A DNA stretch of 33,878 nt from Sterolibacterium sp. (GCA_019105045.1 JAHRWT010000057.1:1-33878), one strand, 5' to 3'; shown: positions 18,542 to 26,473, counted from the stretch's first letter. Translations and numbers: made by a program. The notes: a model not told the origin generated them from the sequence alone.

Positions 18542-19699
18542 CTATATCAACGGCAATTCCTGCTGCCCCGTTTCATCTTCTGCCCGCTGCTGCGGATCGA
18601 CCAAATTACTGACGCGCACGCCCAGCAGGCGCAATTTCTGCTCCAGTGGCACTCGCTTCAAGCATTGTCCGGCCGCCAGGCGAATCGTGGCCGCATCACG
18701 CGTGGCTTGCGGCAGGCTCAGGTCGCGGGTTACGGTGCGAAAATCGGCGTAGCGCAGCTTGATGCCAACAGTGCGCCCCAGCAATTGATGACGCGCCAGA
18801 TCGGCGGCCACGCGCTGACAAAGCTCGGTGAAAATTTCACCCAGCAAAACCTTGTCTGCACGCGCGTGCAGATCGCGTTCAAACGTGGTTTCGCGGCTGA
18901 GTGATTTGGGTTGGCTGGCGGTCACCACGGGACGTTGATCACGGCCGTGGGCGGATTCATGCAGCCAGGTGCCGTAGCTGCGGCCAAAGTTTTCGATCAG
19001 CCATGGCGGCGCGGCGGCGGCCAGTTGCGCAATGGTGGTGATACCCAGTGCCTGCAGTTTTTTCGCGGCTTTCGGGCCGATGCCGTTGAGCTTGACGACC
19101 GGCAAGGGCCAGACGCGACTGGGAATCTCGTCAGCCTGCAATAAAGTGATGCCATCGGGCTTGTCGAATTCCGAACACAGCTTGGCCAGCAATTTGTTGG
19201 GAGCGATGCCGACCGAGCAGCTCAAGCCGGTGGCCTTCAGCACCGCCTGCTTCAAGCGTCGCGCCAGGGTGAGGCTGTCTTCGGGCAGCGCGCTCAGGTC
19301 GATATAGATTTCGTCGATGCCGCGATCTTCGACCTGCGGCGCCAGCTCGCGCACGGCCGCTTTGAACAGGCGCGAATAATGTTTGTAGGCCGCAAAATCT
19401 GCCGGCAGCAAAATCGCCTCCGGGGCCAGTCGCGCCGCTTTCATCGTGCCCATACCGGAACGCAGCCCCAGGGCGCGGGCTTCATAACTGGCCGTGGTGA
19501 GCACGCCCCGACCGACATAGTCCCGCAACCGGGCATATTGCCAACGGCCATCGGCCAGCGGTTGCGGGTCATGCTCGCCCCGTCCGCCCACCGCCACCGG
19601 CTGGCCGCGCAGCTGCGGATAGCGCAACAGCTCGACCGATGCGAAGTAGGCATCCATATCGAGATGGGCAATGCGGCGTGGCGGGTTTGCAGCAGGCAT
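18542..19699 (-). CDS. dinB: DNA polymerase IV (Y-family translesion polymerase)
   Basis: DinB copies past damaged bases with low fidelity. The 385-residue protein starts with the palm motif HLDMDAYFASVEL (catalytic Asp14 and Asp16). The second carboxylate cluster is RGIDEIYIDLS, where many orthologues have DRSIDEAFLD, so the Ser is replaced by Gly but the acids are kept. A helix-hairpin-helix thumb (LNGIGPKAAKKLQALGI) and the little-finger domain follow, ending QQELPLI, which resembles a beta-clamp-binding QL-type tail. ATG 19699 is followed upstream by an array of seven 8-bp repeats starting 18 bases away, so its promoter region may be altered by repeat number. No LexA box was recognised. 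Confidence 0.95.
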   Translation of the reverse strand: MPAANPPRRIAHLDMDAYFASVELLRYPQLRGQPVAVGGRGEHDPQPLADGRWQYARLRDYVGRGVLTTASYEARALGLRSGMGTMKAARLAPEAILLPADFAAYKHYSRLFKAAVRELAPQVEDRGIDEIYIDLSALPEDSLTLARRLKQAVLKATGLSCSVGIAPNKLLAKLCSEFDKPDGITLLQADEIPSRVWPLPVVKLNGIGPKAAKKLQALGITTIAQLAAAAPPWLIENFGRSYGTWLHESAHGRDQRPVVTASQPKSLSRETTFERDLHARADKVLLGEIFTELCQRVAADLARHQLLGRTVGIKLRYADFRTVTRDLSLPQATRDAATIRLAAGQCLKRVPLEQKLRLLGVRVSNLVDPQQRAEDETGQQELPLI

Positions 19700-19716
19700 G
19701 ACGGCAGCTGGCGAAG

Positions 19717-19772
19717 CGTTGCATTGTTACATCGTTGCATCGTTGCATTGTTACTTTGTTACTTTGTTACAA
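19717..19772. repeat. Seven tandem 8-bp units just upstream of dinB
   Basis: The units in order are CGTTGCAT, TGTTACAT, CGTTGCAT, CGTTGCAT, TGTTACTT, TGTTACTT and TGTTACAA, filling 56 bases exactly. The array lies between dinB and the 3' end of the luciferase-like gene, 18 bases before the dinB start codon, where it could change promoter spacing or leader length if copy number varies. Confidence 0.9.
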
Positions 19773-19828
19773 AACGATGGCGAGATTACGGCGCCAGACC
19801 CAGGCCGGCGAGCAGTCAAACAGTGAAA

Positions 19829-20899
19829 TCACGTACTGCGTACACTGTGTACACTGCGTATTTTCGCGTACTCGGGCAGGATGCGGGCGAATTGCTCGGG
19901 GGTGCTGGCGTGAATGATCATGCCATCCGCGCCGGCCTTGAACTGATCCTGCCAGCGCCGCGCACAGGTGGCGGCATCGCCGACGGCGGCAGGAAACCAC
20001 TCGGCCGGAATCAGCTTTTCGATTTCGCGCAGCTCATCCAGGGTGGCCGTGCTGTCGATGCCGCCGCGCATGTTGGCAACCACCGGCGCGGCGCGGAAAT
20101 CATCGAGCACGCTGCGCTCCCAGCCGTTGATGGCAATCAGCAACTCAGCCAGATCCGGCGCTTGCAGATAGGTCGCCATGCGGCCGACGATGGCGCGCAG
20201 CCGGCGCTCTTCGTCCGGGTCGCAGACTGTGGCCACCATCGCCCAGACTTTCACCGTCGCCGGATCGCGACCGGCCTGCTCCGCACCACGGCGCACATGC
20301 TCAACCGAACGACTCACGGCCGCATCGGAAAAATAGGTTGGCAGAATCACGCCATCGAAACAACGCCCGGCCAGCTCCAGGCTTTTCGGCCCGTAAGCGC
20401 CCAGCAGCAGCGGAATCTGTGCGGCATCACTCAGCCAGTCAGCCTGATGCAGATAGGGATATTCCCCCAGCGCCCCCTCATGGCCGAACACCCGCTCGCC
20501 ATCCCACAGCTTGCGCATCAACCCGGCGAAATCCTCCAGCATGGCATTGGTCGCCACCGGCAGCCCCCAGCTGGCCATGCTGACCCCGATGCCGCGCCCC
20601 ACACCCAGCGAAAAACGCCCGCCCGACAGTCGGCTGGCCGTGCTGGCCAGGCTGGCGGTGATGATGGGATGACGGGTGTTGATATTGGTGACTCCCGCGC
20701 AAATGCGGATGCGCTCGGTCACAGCGGCCGCCGCGCCAACCAGCACGCCCATTTCCTTGACATCGACGCGCTCGGAAATCCAGGCTGAACCCAGCCCCAG
20801 TTGTTCGGCCATTCTTGCCTGCGCCAGCAGATCGACGGGCGTGCGAGTATGGCCCGGCAGCAAATAGCAGCCCAGTTCGGGATAGTGGATCATGCTCAT
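19829..20899 (-). CDS. Luciferase-like (LLM class, F420-dependent type) flavin oxidoreductase
   Basis: The 356-residue protein has the TIM-barrel signature of bacterial luciferase-like enzymes: AEQLGLGSAWISERVD, an ICAGVTNINTRHPI strand, SGGRFSLGVGRG and LLGAYGPKSLELAGRCFDG. The closest group I can name is the 'probable F420-dependent oxidoreductase' set of the LLM family. Whether it uses F420 or FMN cannot be seen, and no F420 biosynthesis gene is in the window. ATG 20899 has a near-perfect AAGGAGG five bases upstream. The hotdog thioesterase gene ends 48 bases upstream on the same strand, suggesting co-transcription and a role with acyl-CoA substrates. The last ~14 residues (IRSVHSVRST) are encoded by short 9-bp repeats, so the natural C-terminus may have been altered. 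Confidence 0.82.
   Translation of the reverse strand: MSMIHYPELGCYLLPGHTRTPVDLLAQARMAEQLGLGSAWISERVDVKEMGVLVGAAAAVTERIRICAGVTNINTRHPIITASLASTASRLSGGRFSLGVGRGIGVSMASWGLPVATNAMLEDFAGLMRKLWDGERVFGHEGALGEYPYLHQADWLSDAAQIPLLLGAYGPKSLELAGRCFDGVILPTYFSDAAVSRSVEHVRRGAEQAGRDPATVKVWAMVATVCDPDEERRLRAIVGRMATYLQAPDLAELLIAINGWERSVLDDFRAAPVVANMRGGIDSTATLDELREIEKLIPAEWFPAAVGDAATCARRWQDQFKAGADGMIIHASTPEQFARILPEYAKIRSVHSVRST
19839..19856. repeat. Two 9-bp repeats inside the 3' end of the LLM gene
   Basis: CGTACACTG and TGTACACTG are adjacent, flanked by further CGTA-containing partial units. They encode the S-V-H-S-V-R tail on the minus strand, an unusual case where a spacer-type repeat has become coding. Confidence 0.65.
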
Positions 20900-20947
20900 C
20901 CTGACCTCCTTGCGCAGTCTCTGAAGCCGGAGATTATGCAGGAAAGC

Positions 20948-21415
20948 TCAGCTCACCGGCAGCAGGCCCCGCGCCAGACAGGCGCGCTGTTCATCGGTGA
21001 GGGTGGCCGCCTTGCCATCAAGCACCTGCACCGTGATGGCCGTCGCCAGACAGACGCAGTGGTCATCCTGAAACAGGGCCATGGCCACCTCGAACGAGGA
21101 ACGCCCGATATGGGCAACACCGGCGCAGGCAAGCAACGACAACGGGTAATGCGCTTCACGCAGGTAATCGTAGGTGGTGCGTACCGGCAGCAAACGGTAT
21201 TCACGCTTGCGAAAAAGAAAATCCTCGCCGAACAGCGTCATCAAAAATCGCGTGCGGGCTTCCTCGTGATATTCGGCCAGCGCCAGGTTGTTGATATGCC
21301 GAAGGATGTCCATATCGGCATAGCGCGGCACGATGGTCATGGCAAATGGATAACTTGCCGCTTGCAGCAGGTGCGGCTCGTGCCGGACGGGTTGTCTGCT
21401 TCTTTCGTGGCTCAT
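20948..21415 (-). CDS. Hotdog-fold acyl-CoA thioesterase (4HBT/FadM-like)
   Basis: The 155-residue protein contains RYADMDILRHINNLALAEY (31-49), the N-terminal motif of 4-hydroxybenzoyl-CoA thioesterase-type hotdog enzymes with its catalytic aspartate, then EEARTRFL. Such enzymes hydrolyse acyl-CoA thioesters in the cytoplasm. The substrate is unknown. The first ~25 residues before SYPFAMTIVPRY are less family-like, so a later start is possible. It precedes the LLM oxidoreductase by 48 bases on the same strand and is divergent from the lipoprotein gene. Confidence 0.84.
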   Translation of the reverse strand: MSHERSRQPVRHEPHLLQAASYPFAMTIVPRYADMDILRHINNLALAEYHEEARTRFLMTLFGEDFLFRKREYRLLPVRTTYDYLREAHYPLSLLACAGVAHIGRSSFEVAMALFQDDHCVCLATAITVQVLDGKAATLTDEQRACLARGLLPVS

Positions 21416-21539
21416 GCGCCGGACTCCACAGGATCATGCTTGCTGCGTGCACCAGATCGGGTAATTTTCTGCCTGTACATTGAAATACTTCCTATACAAT
21501 CGCCGAATTTTCAAGAACTTTTGAAAAGAGGAGCCAAAA

Positions 21540-21920
21540 ATGAGTGTTTTTTCCGGCGCGGAGAAACTGCGCCTGATTATGGCAGCGATTGCCGGTGCCA
21601 TGATCATCGCCACAACGGGCTGTTCCACAGCCGTCGGTACCGATCTGCCCGAACGGACCGAAGTACTGAAAAGCCTGCGTGACCAGGGCTTCCTGTTCAA
21701 CCGCCATGTCATCTCCACGGTGAAGTCCGCCGAGAATCCAAACCAGATCCTCGTCACTGGCCAGCTGGCACGCACCGAACCGGACACAAGCCATGTCAAG
21801 GATGGACTCAAGGTCAGCCAGGTCCAGCATGTGGTCGTCGAAAAGCAGGGCGAAAGCTGGCAGGTCGTGTCGGCACCTGTTCTGGTACGCGACCAGCTCA
21901 CCTCACGGCAACGCTGGTAA
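21540..21920 (+). CDS. Small predicted lipoprotein of unknown function
   Basis: The 126-residue protein has an N-terminal hydrophobic segment ending in a lipobox, IIATTGCS, with lipidated Cys28. The mature part of about 99 residues is soluble with no motif that I recognise; residue 29 is Ser rather than Asp, so sorting to the outer membrane is likely by the usual rule. A GAGGAG lies seven bases before ATG 21540. The leader holds a short dyad (TTTTCAA at 21508-21514, TTGAAAA at 21521-21527) and a TATACAAT that could serve as a -10. The CruF-like membrane protein follows after 72 bases, so the two may be co-expressed. Confidence 0.8.
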   Translation: MSVFSGAEKLRLIMAAIAGAMIIATTGCSTAVGTDLPERTEVLKSLRDQGFLFNRHVISTVKSAENPNQILVTGQLARTEPDTSHVKDGLKVSQVQHVVVEKQGESWQVVSAPVLVRDQLTSRQRW

Positions 21921-21992
21921 GCCCTCCGGCGCCTGCAGCAACCCGCCTCCATTCATCGCCGGTTCATCGGCACAACGGTACGGTAGATCATC

Positions 21993-23006
21993 ATGACGTC
22001 CAAACTTTCTACACTGCAACCTACTTACGGTTATTCACTTGAACAACCCGAGCGCGGCAAGCGCGTTTTCTGGCTGGCTTTGCTGGGTGCCCTGGGCATT
22101 CCCCTGGTGCTGTTCAGCCTGCGCCTGATCCATGGCCCCGAGCAAATGCAGATCTGGTGGGAATCCGCCAAGGAGGCGCCAGTCGCCCAACCGCAAGTGC
22201 TCACCAACCTGTGGATGACCTTCTTCGGCATCGCCATCGTCATCTGGCATTCCAGCGTCGTCAAGGGCTGGGCACGCACCGTGGCCTGTATCGGTGTGGG
22301 CTTCACCATCGCCTGGTTCTTCGAGTGGCTGGGCACCAACTTCTCCGGCGGCGGCATCTTCGGCCCCTATCACTACAGCGATACCGTGCTGCTGGGCCAC
22401 TTCCTCGGCGTGCCCTGGGTGGTCGCCCTGGGCTGGGAATCCTTCGCCTACCCGGCTTTCTACATGGTGCTCTACCTGCTGCCCAGCGAGCAGATGGGTC
22501 GTGAGACTTCGCAGTTCAAGCGCTTCATCAACATCGCCCTGATCTCCATGCTTGGCGGCCTGTTCTGCGTGGTGCTGGATTTCATCGTCGATCCGATCTC
22601 GGTCGAAGCCGGCAACTTCACCTGGCACGTCAATGGCGGCGTCTATCCCTGGCTGGCGGGCAGCGGCGAGCCGATCACCAACTTCCTTGGCTGGTGGATC
22701 TGCGGCTTCACCATGATGATCGCCTGGACCTACATCCTGCAGACCACGCCGTCCAAACGCCACGTGCGTTCGCGCTATCTGGACATCTATATCCCGCTGG
22801 CCCTGTATGCAACCTGGTTCACCAACTACATGTCGCAAGAAATGCTCATGCAGCAGCGCGATGATGTGATCGTCTTTGGTCTGTTCGGGCCGGGTGGCGT
22901 GGTGTTGCTGATTCTGCTCAAGATCTACCTGGACAAGCAGGGCTACCAGCCCAATCCGCTGGGTCACGACATGTCCCGGCAGGCACTGGAGCAGCAGCAG
23001 GCCTGA
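21993..23006 (+). CDS. Carotenoid-biosynthesis-like integral membrane protein (DUF422/CruF type)
   Basis: This 337-residue protein has about eight membrane segments. The pattern EWLGTNFSGGGIFGPYHYSD, then LGVPWVVALGWESFAYPAF, DFIVDPISVEAGNFTW and FLGWWICGF, matches the DUF422 family, which includes the carotenoid 1,2-hydratase CruF and bisanhydrobacterioruberin hydratase. No phytoene synthase or desaturase gene is nearby, so a carotenoid role is only a family inference; other substrates with isoprenoid or sterol-like chains are possible. ATG 21993 follows a weak ribosome site. A rho-independent terminator-like hairpin follows its stop, closing a lipoprotein-CruF pair. Confidence 0.75.
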   Translation: MTSKLSTLQPTYGYSLEQPERGKRVFWLALLGALGIPLVLFSLRLIHGPEQMQIWWESAKEAPVAQPQVLTNLWMTFFGIAIVIWHSSVVKGWARTVACIGVGFTIAWFFEWLGTNFSGGGIFGPYHYSDTVLLGHFLGVPWVVALGWESFAYPAFYMVLYLLPSEQMGRETSQFKRFINIALISMLGGLFCVVLDFIVDPISVEAGNFTWHVNGGVYPWLAGSGEPITNFLGWWICGFTMMIAWTYILQTTPSKRHVRSRYLDIYIPLALYATWFTNYMSQEMLMQQRDDVIVFGLFGPGGVVLLILLKIYLDKQGYQPNPLGHDMSRQALEQQQA

Positions 23007-23037
23007 ACCTCACCTTGTCTGCCGCATCGACGCCGGG

Positions 23038-23085
23038 CGCATGCCAGCCTCCCACTCGGGAGCCTGCGTGCGTCCGGTTTTTTTT
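23038..23085 (+). terminator. Rho-independent terminator after the CruF-like gene
   Basis: Outer arms CGCATGC (23038-23044) and GCGTGCG (23066-23072) pair with one G-T wobble, and inner arms CTCCC and GGGAG close around a short loop. A run of eight T follows at 23078-23085, a few bases after the stem. Confidence 0.7.
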
Positions 23086-23187
23086 GCAACCGAAACGCCT
23101 GCCCACTGTTTCGCCAGGGAATGCGCTACGATAACGCTCCCGCATGAGTGAAAGGATCAAGGGTACGCTGCACGCTGTGCCCGGCCT

Positions 23188-24555
23188 ATGAGTAGTCTGC
23201 TGTTTATCATCGTTGCGTTGTTGCTTGTTCTGCTCAATGGTTTTTTCGTTGCCGCCGAATTCGGTCTGGTCAAATTGCGGCAAACCCGCGTCAAGGCGAT
23301 TGCCAAGATGCATGGCTGGCGTGGACGCATCCTGGCCAGGGTGCATCAGGATCTGGACGCTTATCTGTCAGCTTGCCAGCTCGGCATCACGCTGGCCTCA
23401 CTGGGACTGGGCTGGGTGGGCGAACCGGCCTTTGCCGATCTGCTGAACCCCCTGCTGGCGGCCATCGGCATCGACAATCCGCAACTGGTGCACGGCATTG
23501 CCTTTGCCACAGCTTTTTTCATCATTTCCTATCTGCATATCGTGATTGGCGAACTGGCGCCGAAATCGCTGGCCATACGCCGTGCAGAAACCATCGGCCT
23601 ATGGACGGCACCGCCGCTGTATGCTTTTTACTGGCTGATGTACCCGGCCATCTGGGCACTCAACCACAGTGCCAACTGGATACTGCGTCTGGCCCGGCTG
23701 GATGTTGCGCAGGGTCATGACAGCCATTACTCGGCAGAAGAGCTGAAACTCATCCTGCGTTCCTCACGCGCCAGCCAGGATTTCACCAGTGATGAATGGC
23801 GGGTGCTGGCCCAATCGCTCGATTTTCGCGGCCTGAATGTCGCCGACCTGATGCGTCCCTTCCAGGAAGCCGTGACGCTGCACGAAGATGACTCACTGAC
23901 GGACAATCTGGAAAAAATCAGCCGACATCGCTATAGCCGTTATCCCTATCTGGATGCGCAAGAACACATCAAGGGCGTGCTGCATCTGAAGGATATCTTT
24001 CTTGCCCTGCAAAAAGACCCTGCCCTGGCATCACTCGACAAGCTGGTACGCCCGGTGGAAGTGGTCAGCCCACAATTGCCGGCAACCGCGCTGTTTCGCC
24101 GCTTCCAGCGAGGAGCGCCCCATTTTGCCGTGGTCGCCCACAAGGATGTGCGGCCACTGGGCTTCATCACGCTGGATAACCTGCTGGGCGCGCTGGTCGG
24201 CGAAATCCGTGATGAATTTCGCCAGACACACAATGAATGGTTTCGGCTCGACGACGGCTCGCTGATTGGCAAGGGCAGCCTGCCGATCTTCTCACTGGAA
24301 CGCACCCTGGGCATCGACATTGCCGAGTCCGGCGTCGATAGCATCGGTGGCCTGATCATGCAGAAGCTCGAAAACCTGCCCGAAGAAGGCCAGCGCATCG
24401 AATTCCCGCACTTCTCGACGGTGGTCAAAAAAATGAGCGGACCAAAAATCGTCCTGGTACGCATCATTCCGCACCGTCTCGGGCACGACGCGCACGACAC
24501 GCACGACGCGCCGGCCAGCGAGAACAAGGCAAGCCCCGCAGAAGCGGCGCAATAG
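23188..24555 (+). CDS. CNNM/CBS/CorC_HlyC-domain membrane protein (hemolysin family, putative ion exporter)
   Basis: The 455-residue protein follows the standard order: an N-terminal CNNM (DUF21) membrane domain with four hydrophobic segments (residues ~1-190, FFVAAEFGLVKLRQTRV at the start and GELAPKSLAIR later), a CBS pair (~205-330, LMRPFQEAVTLHEDDSL and YSRYPYLDAQEHIKGVLHL), and a C-terminal CorC_HlyC domain (~350-430). Family members are linked to Mg2+ or Co2+ efflux. A coding 9-bp repeat (24484-24510) gives an HDAHDTHDA tract in the tail, a possible but unproven metal-binding addition. It stands alone between a terminator and the convergent CoxG-like gene. Confidence 0.9.
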   Translation: MSSLLFIIVALLLVLLNGFFVAAEFGLVKLRQTRVKAIAKMHGWRGRILARVHQDLDAYLSACQLGITLASLGLGWVGEPAFADLLNPLLAAIGIDNPQLVHGIAFATAFFIISYLHIVIGELAPKSLAIRRAETIGLWTAPPLYAFYWLMYPAIWALNHSANWILRLARLDVAQGHDSHYSAEELKLILRSSRASQDFTSDEWRVLAQSLDFRGLNVADLMRPFQEAVTLHEDDSLTDNLEKISRHRYSRYPYLDAQEHIKGVLHLKDIFLALQKDPALASLDKLVRPVEVVSPQLPATALFRRFQRGAPHFAVVAHKDVRPLGFITLDNLLGALVGEIRDEFRQTHNEWFRLDDGSLIGKGSLPIFSLERTLGIDIAESGVDSIGGLIMQKLENLPEEGQRIEFPHFSTVVKKMSGPKIVLVRIIPHRLGHDAHDTHDAPASENKASPAEAAQ

Positions 24556-24657
24556 CCGCGTACCCAGGGTTTCTCGGCGTCATCTTCGCGCAGACGGCGC
24601 GACGAGCAGCCATCTGCCGATGGCCATCAGCCGTCTTGAGCGCCTTTCAACGCGCCT

Positions 24658-25299
24658 TCAACCTCGCCCGAACAGGCGCTTGAAGAAATTGACGATGCTC
24701 ATCCACAACGCCTTGAAGACGATCGAGCCCATGTCGATGGCCTCTTCCTGAGGCGGCACTGCCGGCGCCGCCTCAGCCTGGCCCGGGGCGGGCGTGGCGA
24801 CAGCCGGAGATGAGGATGGGGACTGCGCGCCGGCCTCGGTCGGGGCGGCCTCCACTTCCAGCATCTTGCGCACATTGGCGATGTATTTCTTGACGATCTG
24901 GCCGGCCACGCCTTCGATCATGCCACGGCCGACCTGTACCAGCTTGCCGGTCAGATCGACGCTGGATTCGAACTGCACATCAGTGCCACTGTCGATGCTC
25001 ACCAGCTGGCAGGCAATGGTGGCCGTGGCCGTACCACCGCCGCGCTCGTTGCCTTCGGCCAGCAGCTTGATGTAGCGTGCCGCTGCGTCGACTTCGGCAT
25101 AGTTGATCGTGCCTTCATACTGCGCAGTGACCGCACCCACCTTGAGCTTGACCGTGCCAATGAATTTGCTCGGATCGACAACTTCCTTGAGCCCGGCGCC
25201 CGGCATACAGGCCACGACCATTTCCGGATTCATCATGAAATCCCACACCTTTTCCACCGGTGCGGCAACCTGGAAGGATTCCTTCATTTCTATGGCCAT
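24658..25299 (-). CDS. CoxG-like SRPBCC-domain protein (orphan)
   Basis: The 213-residue protein has an SRPBCC fold over residues 1-~150 (FQVAAPVEKVWDFMMNPEMV, ACMPGA, DLTGKLVQVGRGMIEGV), as in CoxG, which helps anchor carbon monoxide dehydrogenase to the membrane. A Pro/Ala-rich linker (~152-190) leads to a C-terminal hydrophobic-basic tail (IVFKALWMSIVNFFKRLF) able to bind the membrane. No coxSLM or other molybdenum hydroxylase gene is in the window, so it may serve a different dehydrogenase. GAGGAA lies before ATG 25299. It converges with the CorC-like gene and is divergent from the SDR. Confidence 0.85.
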   Translation of the reverse strand: MAIEMKESFQVAAPVEKVWDFMMNPEMVVACMPGAGLKEVVDPSKFIGTVKLKVGAVTAQYEGTINYAEVDAAARYIKLLAEGNERGGGTATATIACQLVSIDSGTDVQFESSVDLTGKLVQVGRGMIEGVAGQIVKKYIANVRKMLEVEAAPTEAGAQSPSSSPAVATPAPGQAEAAPAVPPQEEAIDMGSIVFKALWMSIVNFFKRLFGRG

Positions 25300-25428
25300 G
25301 CCCGTTCCTCGTCATTCATTTTTGAAATAGTCCAGCCTGTGCAATTTGCCCGTGCACCGCATGACGGCAGCGCAACGGCAGACATCCATCGTCCGTTCAG
25401 ACGACGTGCACCACAGGCGAATCTCTTA

Positions 25429-25445
25429 GATTATCGCAAATAATC
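25429..25445. promoter_or_regulatory. Small dyad upstream of the SDR gene
   Basis: GATTAT and ATAATC are inverted around a 5-base spacer, 20 bases before the SDR start. It could be an operator for a dimeric regulator; no regulator gene is adjacent. The rest of the 25300-25465 spacer shows nothing clear. Confidence 0.3.
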
Positions 25446-25465
25446 CCTGCACCATGAGGCATGAC

Positions 25466-26239
25466 ATGACTTTTGATTTCTCGAATCGGGTGGTTCTGGT
25501 CACTGGTGGCGGCAAAGGCATCGGCCGTGGCATCACCACCGCCTTTCTCCAGGCGGGTGCCAAAGTCATCATCTGCGGACGCAGCGCGCCGGAAACGCCG
25601 GTCAGCGTGGCGGACGCCACGGCGGAATTCGTTGCCCTGGATGTGCGCGACAACGACGCAGTGAAAGCGTTCTTTGATGACATCGAAGCCCGGTATGGCC
25701 GTCTCGACGTGTTGATCAACAACGCCGGCGGCAGTCCAAATGCCGATGCGGCCACTGCTTCACCGCGCTTCCACGAAAGCATCATCCGCCTGAATCTGCT
25801 GGCACCGCTGTACATGGCCCAGCTGGCCAATGCCATCATGCAGAAACAGCCCTCAGGCGGCGTGATCGAATTCATCGGCAGCGTCTCTGCCCTGCGTCCT
25901 TCGCCGGGCACGGCCGCCTATGGCGCAGCCAAGGCCGGCGTGCTGAATCTGGTCAGCAGCCTGGCCGTCGAGTGGGCGCCGAAAGTGCGCGTGGTCACGG
26001 TCAGTCCCGGCCTGATCCGCACCGAAAAATCGGACATGCACTACGGTGATGAAGCCGGCGTGGCCTCGGTGGCGGCAACCATTCCGCTGGGCCGCATGGG
26101 CGAAGGCGCGGACATCGCCCATGCCTGCATGTTCATGGCATCGCCCTATGCAGCCTATGTCAGCGGCACCAGTCTGCTGGTGCATGGGGGCGGTGAAAAA
26201 CCGGCCTTTCTCGATGCGGCGAACGTCAATAAAGATTGA
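25466..26239 (+). CDS. Short-chain dehydrogenase/reductase (SDR family)
   Basis: The 257-residue protein is a classical SDR: the cofactor motif is TGGGKGIG (13-20), followed by NNAGG, a catalytic Ser in GSVSAL, and the catalytic YxxxK in AAYGAAKAG. The end (SGTSLLVHGGGEKP) resembles members acting on hydroxyacyl or steroid substrates, but the substrate cannot be assigned. The residue after the second cofactor strand is Arg (ICGRS), which suggests NADP(H). ATG 25466 is preferred over 25454 because GAGG lies just upstream and inside the longer version. It stands alone; a strong bidirectional hairpin separates it from the convergent H-NS gene. Confidence 0.88.
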   Translation: MTFDFSNRVVLVTGGGKGIGRGITTAFLQAGAKVIICGRSAPETPVSVADATAEFVALDVRDNDAVKAFFDDIEARYGRLDVLINNAGGSPNADAATASPRFHESIIRLNLLAPLYMAQLANAIMQKQPSGGVIEFIGSVSALRPSPGTAAYGAAKAGVLNLVSSLAVEWAPKVRVVTVSPGLIRTEKSDMHYGDEAGVASVAATIPLGRMGEGADIAHACMFMASPYAAYVSGTSLLVHGGGEKPAFLDAANVNKD

Positions 26240-26300
26240 TGCCTTGCCGCTTTGCATACCCGCTGGCCGGCAATTGAAAATTGCATTGACCGCCTTGCAT

Positions 26301-26320
26301 TGACCATCAATCGATGGTCA
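26301..26320. repeat. 8-bp inverted repeat after the SDR gene
   Basis: TGACCATC and GATGGTCA flank a 4-base loop. It overlaps a 10-base direct repeat (TTGCATTGAC at 26281-26290 and 26295-26304). No T-run follows, so its role is unknown. Confidence 0.5.
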
Positions 26321-26348
26321 GAATCAGCCTGCCCATTCGACAAAACAG

Positions 26349-26412
26349 GCCGGAATACCAGACGACCGAAATGACGGAATAACGGAATAGCGAAATACCG
26401 AAGTACCAAAAC
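26349..26412. repeat. Eight degenerate 8-bp tandem units
   Basis: The units are GCCGGAAT, ACCAGACG, ACCGAAAT, GACGGAAT, AACGGAAT, AGCGAAAT, ACCGAAGT and ACCAAAAC, with no bases between them. The phase is exact over 64 bases although single units differ by 1-4 bases. The array lies in the spacer between the SDR and the H-NS-family gene, just before the terminator hairpin. Confidence 0.75.
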
Positions 26413-26445
26413 AACAAAGCCCGATCTCAGTCGGGCTTTGTTGTT
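26410..26445. terminator. Bidirectional terminator-like hairpin between the SDR and H-NS-family genes
   Basis: A perfect 15-bp stem (26410-26424 with 26431-26445, core AAAGCCCGA/TCGGGCTTT) has a 6-base loop TCTCAG. The arms end in A-rich and T-rich flanks on each strand, so it can stop transcription from both convergent genes. Confidence 0.8.
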
Positions 26446-26449
26446 CATG

Positions 26450-26473
26450 ATCCATGGATCCATGGATTCATGG
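26450..26473. repeat. Three tandem 8-bp units
   Basis: ATCCATGG, ATCCATGG and ATTCATGG are adjacent, right after the terminator hairpin. Each unit is itself nearly palindromic. This is the same unit length as the array before the hairpin, with a different sequence. Confidence 0.8.

Noticed and set aside
19379-20788. 469-codon open frame spanning dinB, the octamer array and the LLM gene
   Set aside because: It crosses two well-supported antisense genes and a tandem repeat, so it is not a gene.
26349-26473. Possible CRISPR array
   Set aside because: Units are 8 bp, adjacent, without spacers, and no cas gene is present.
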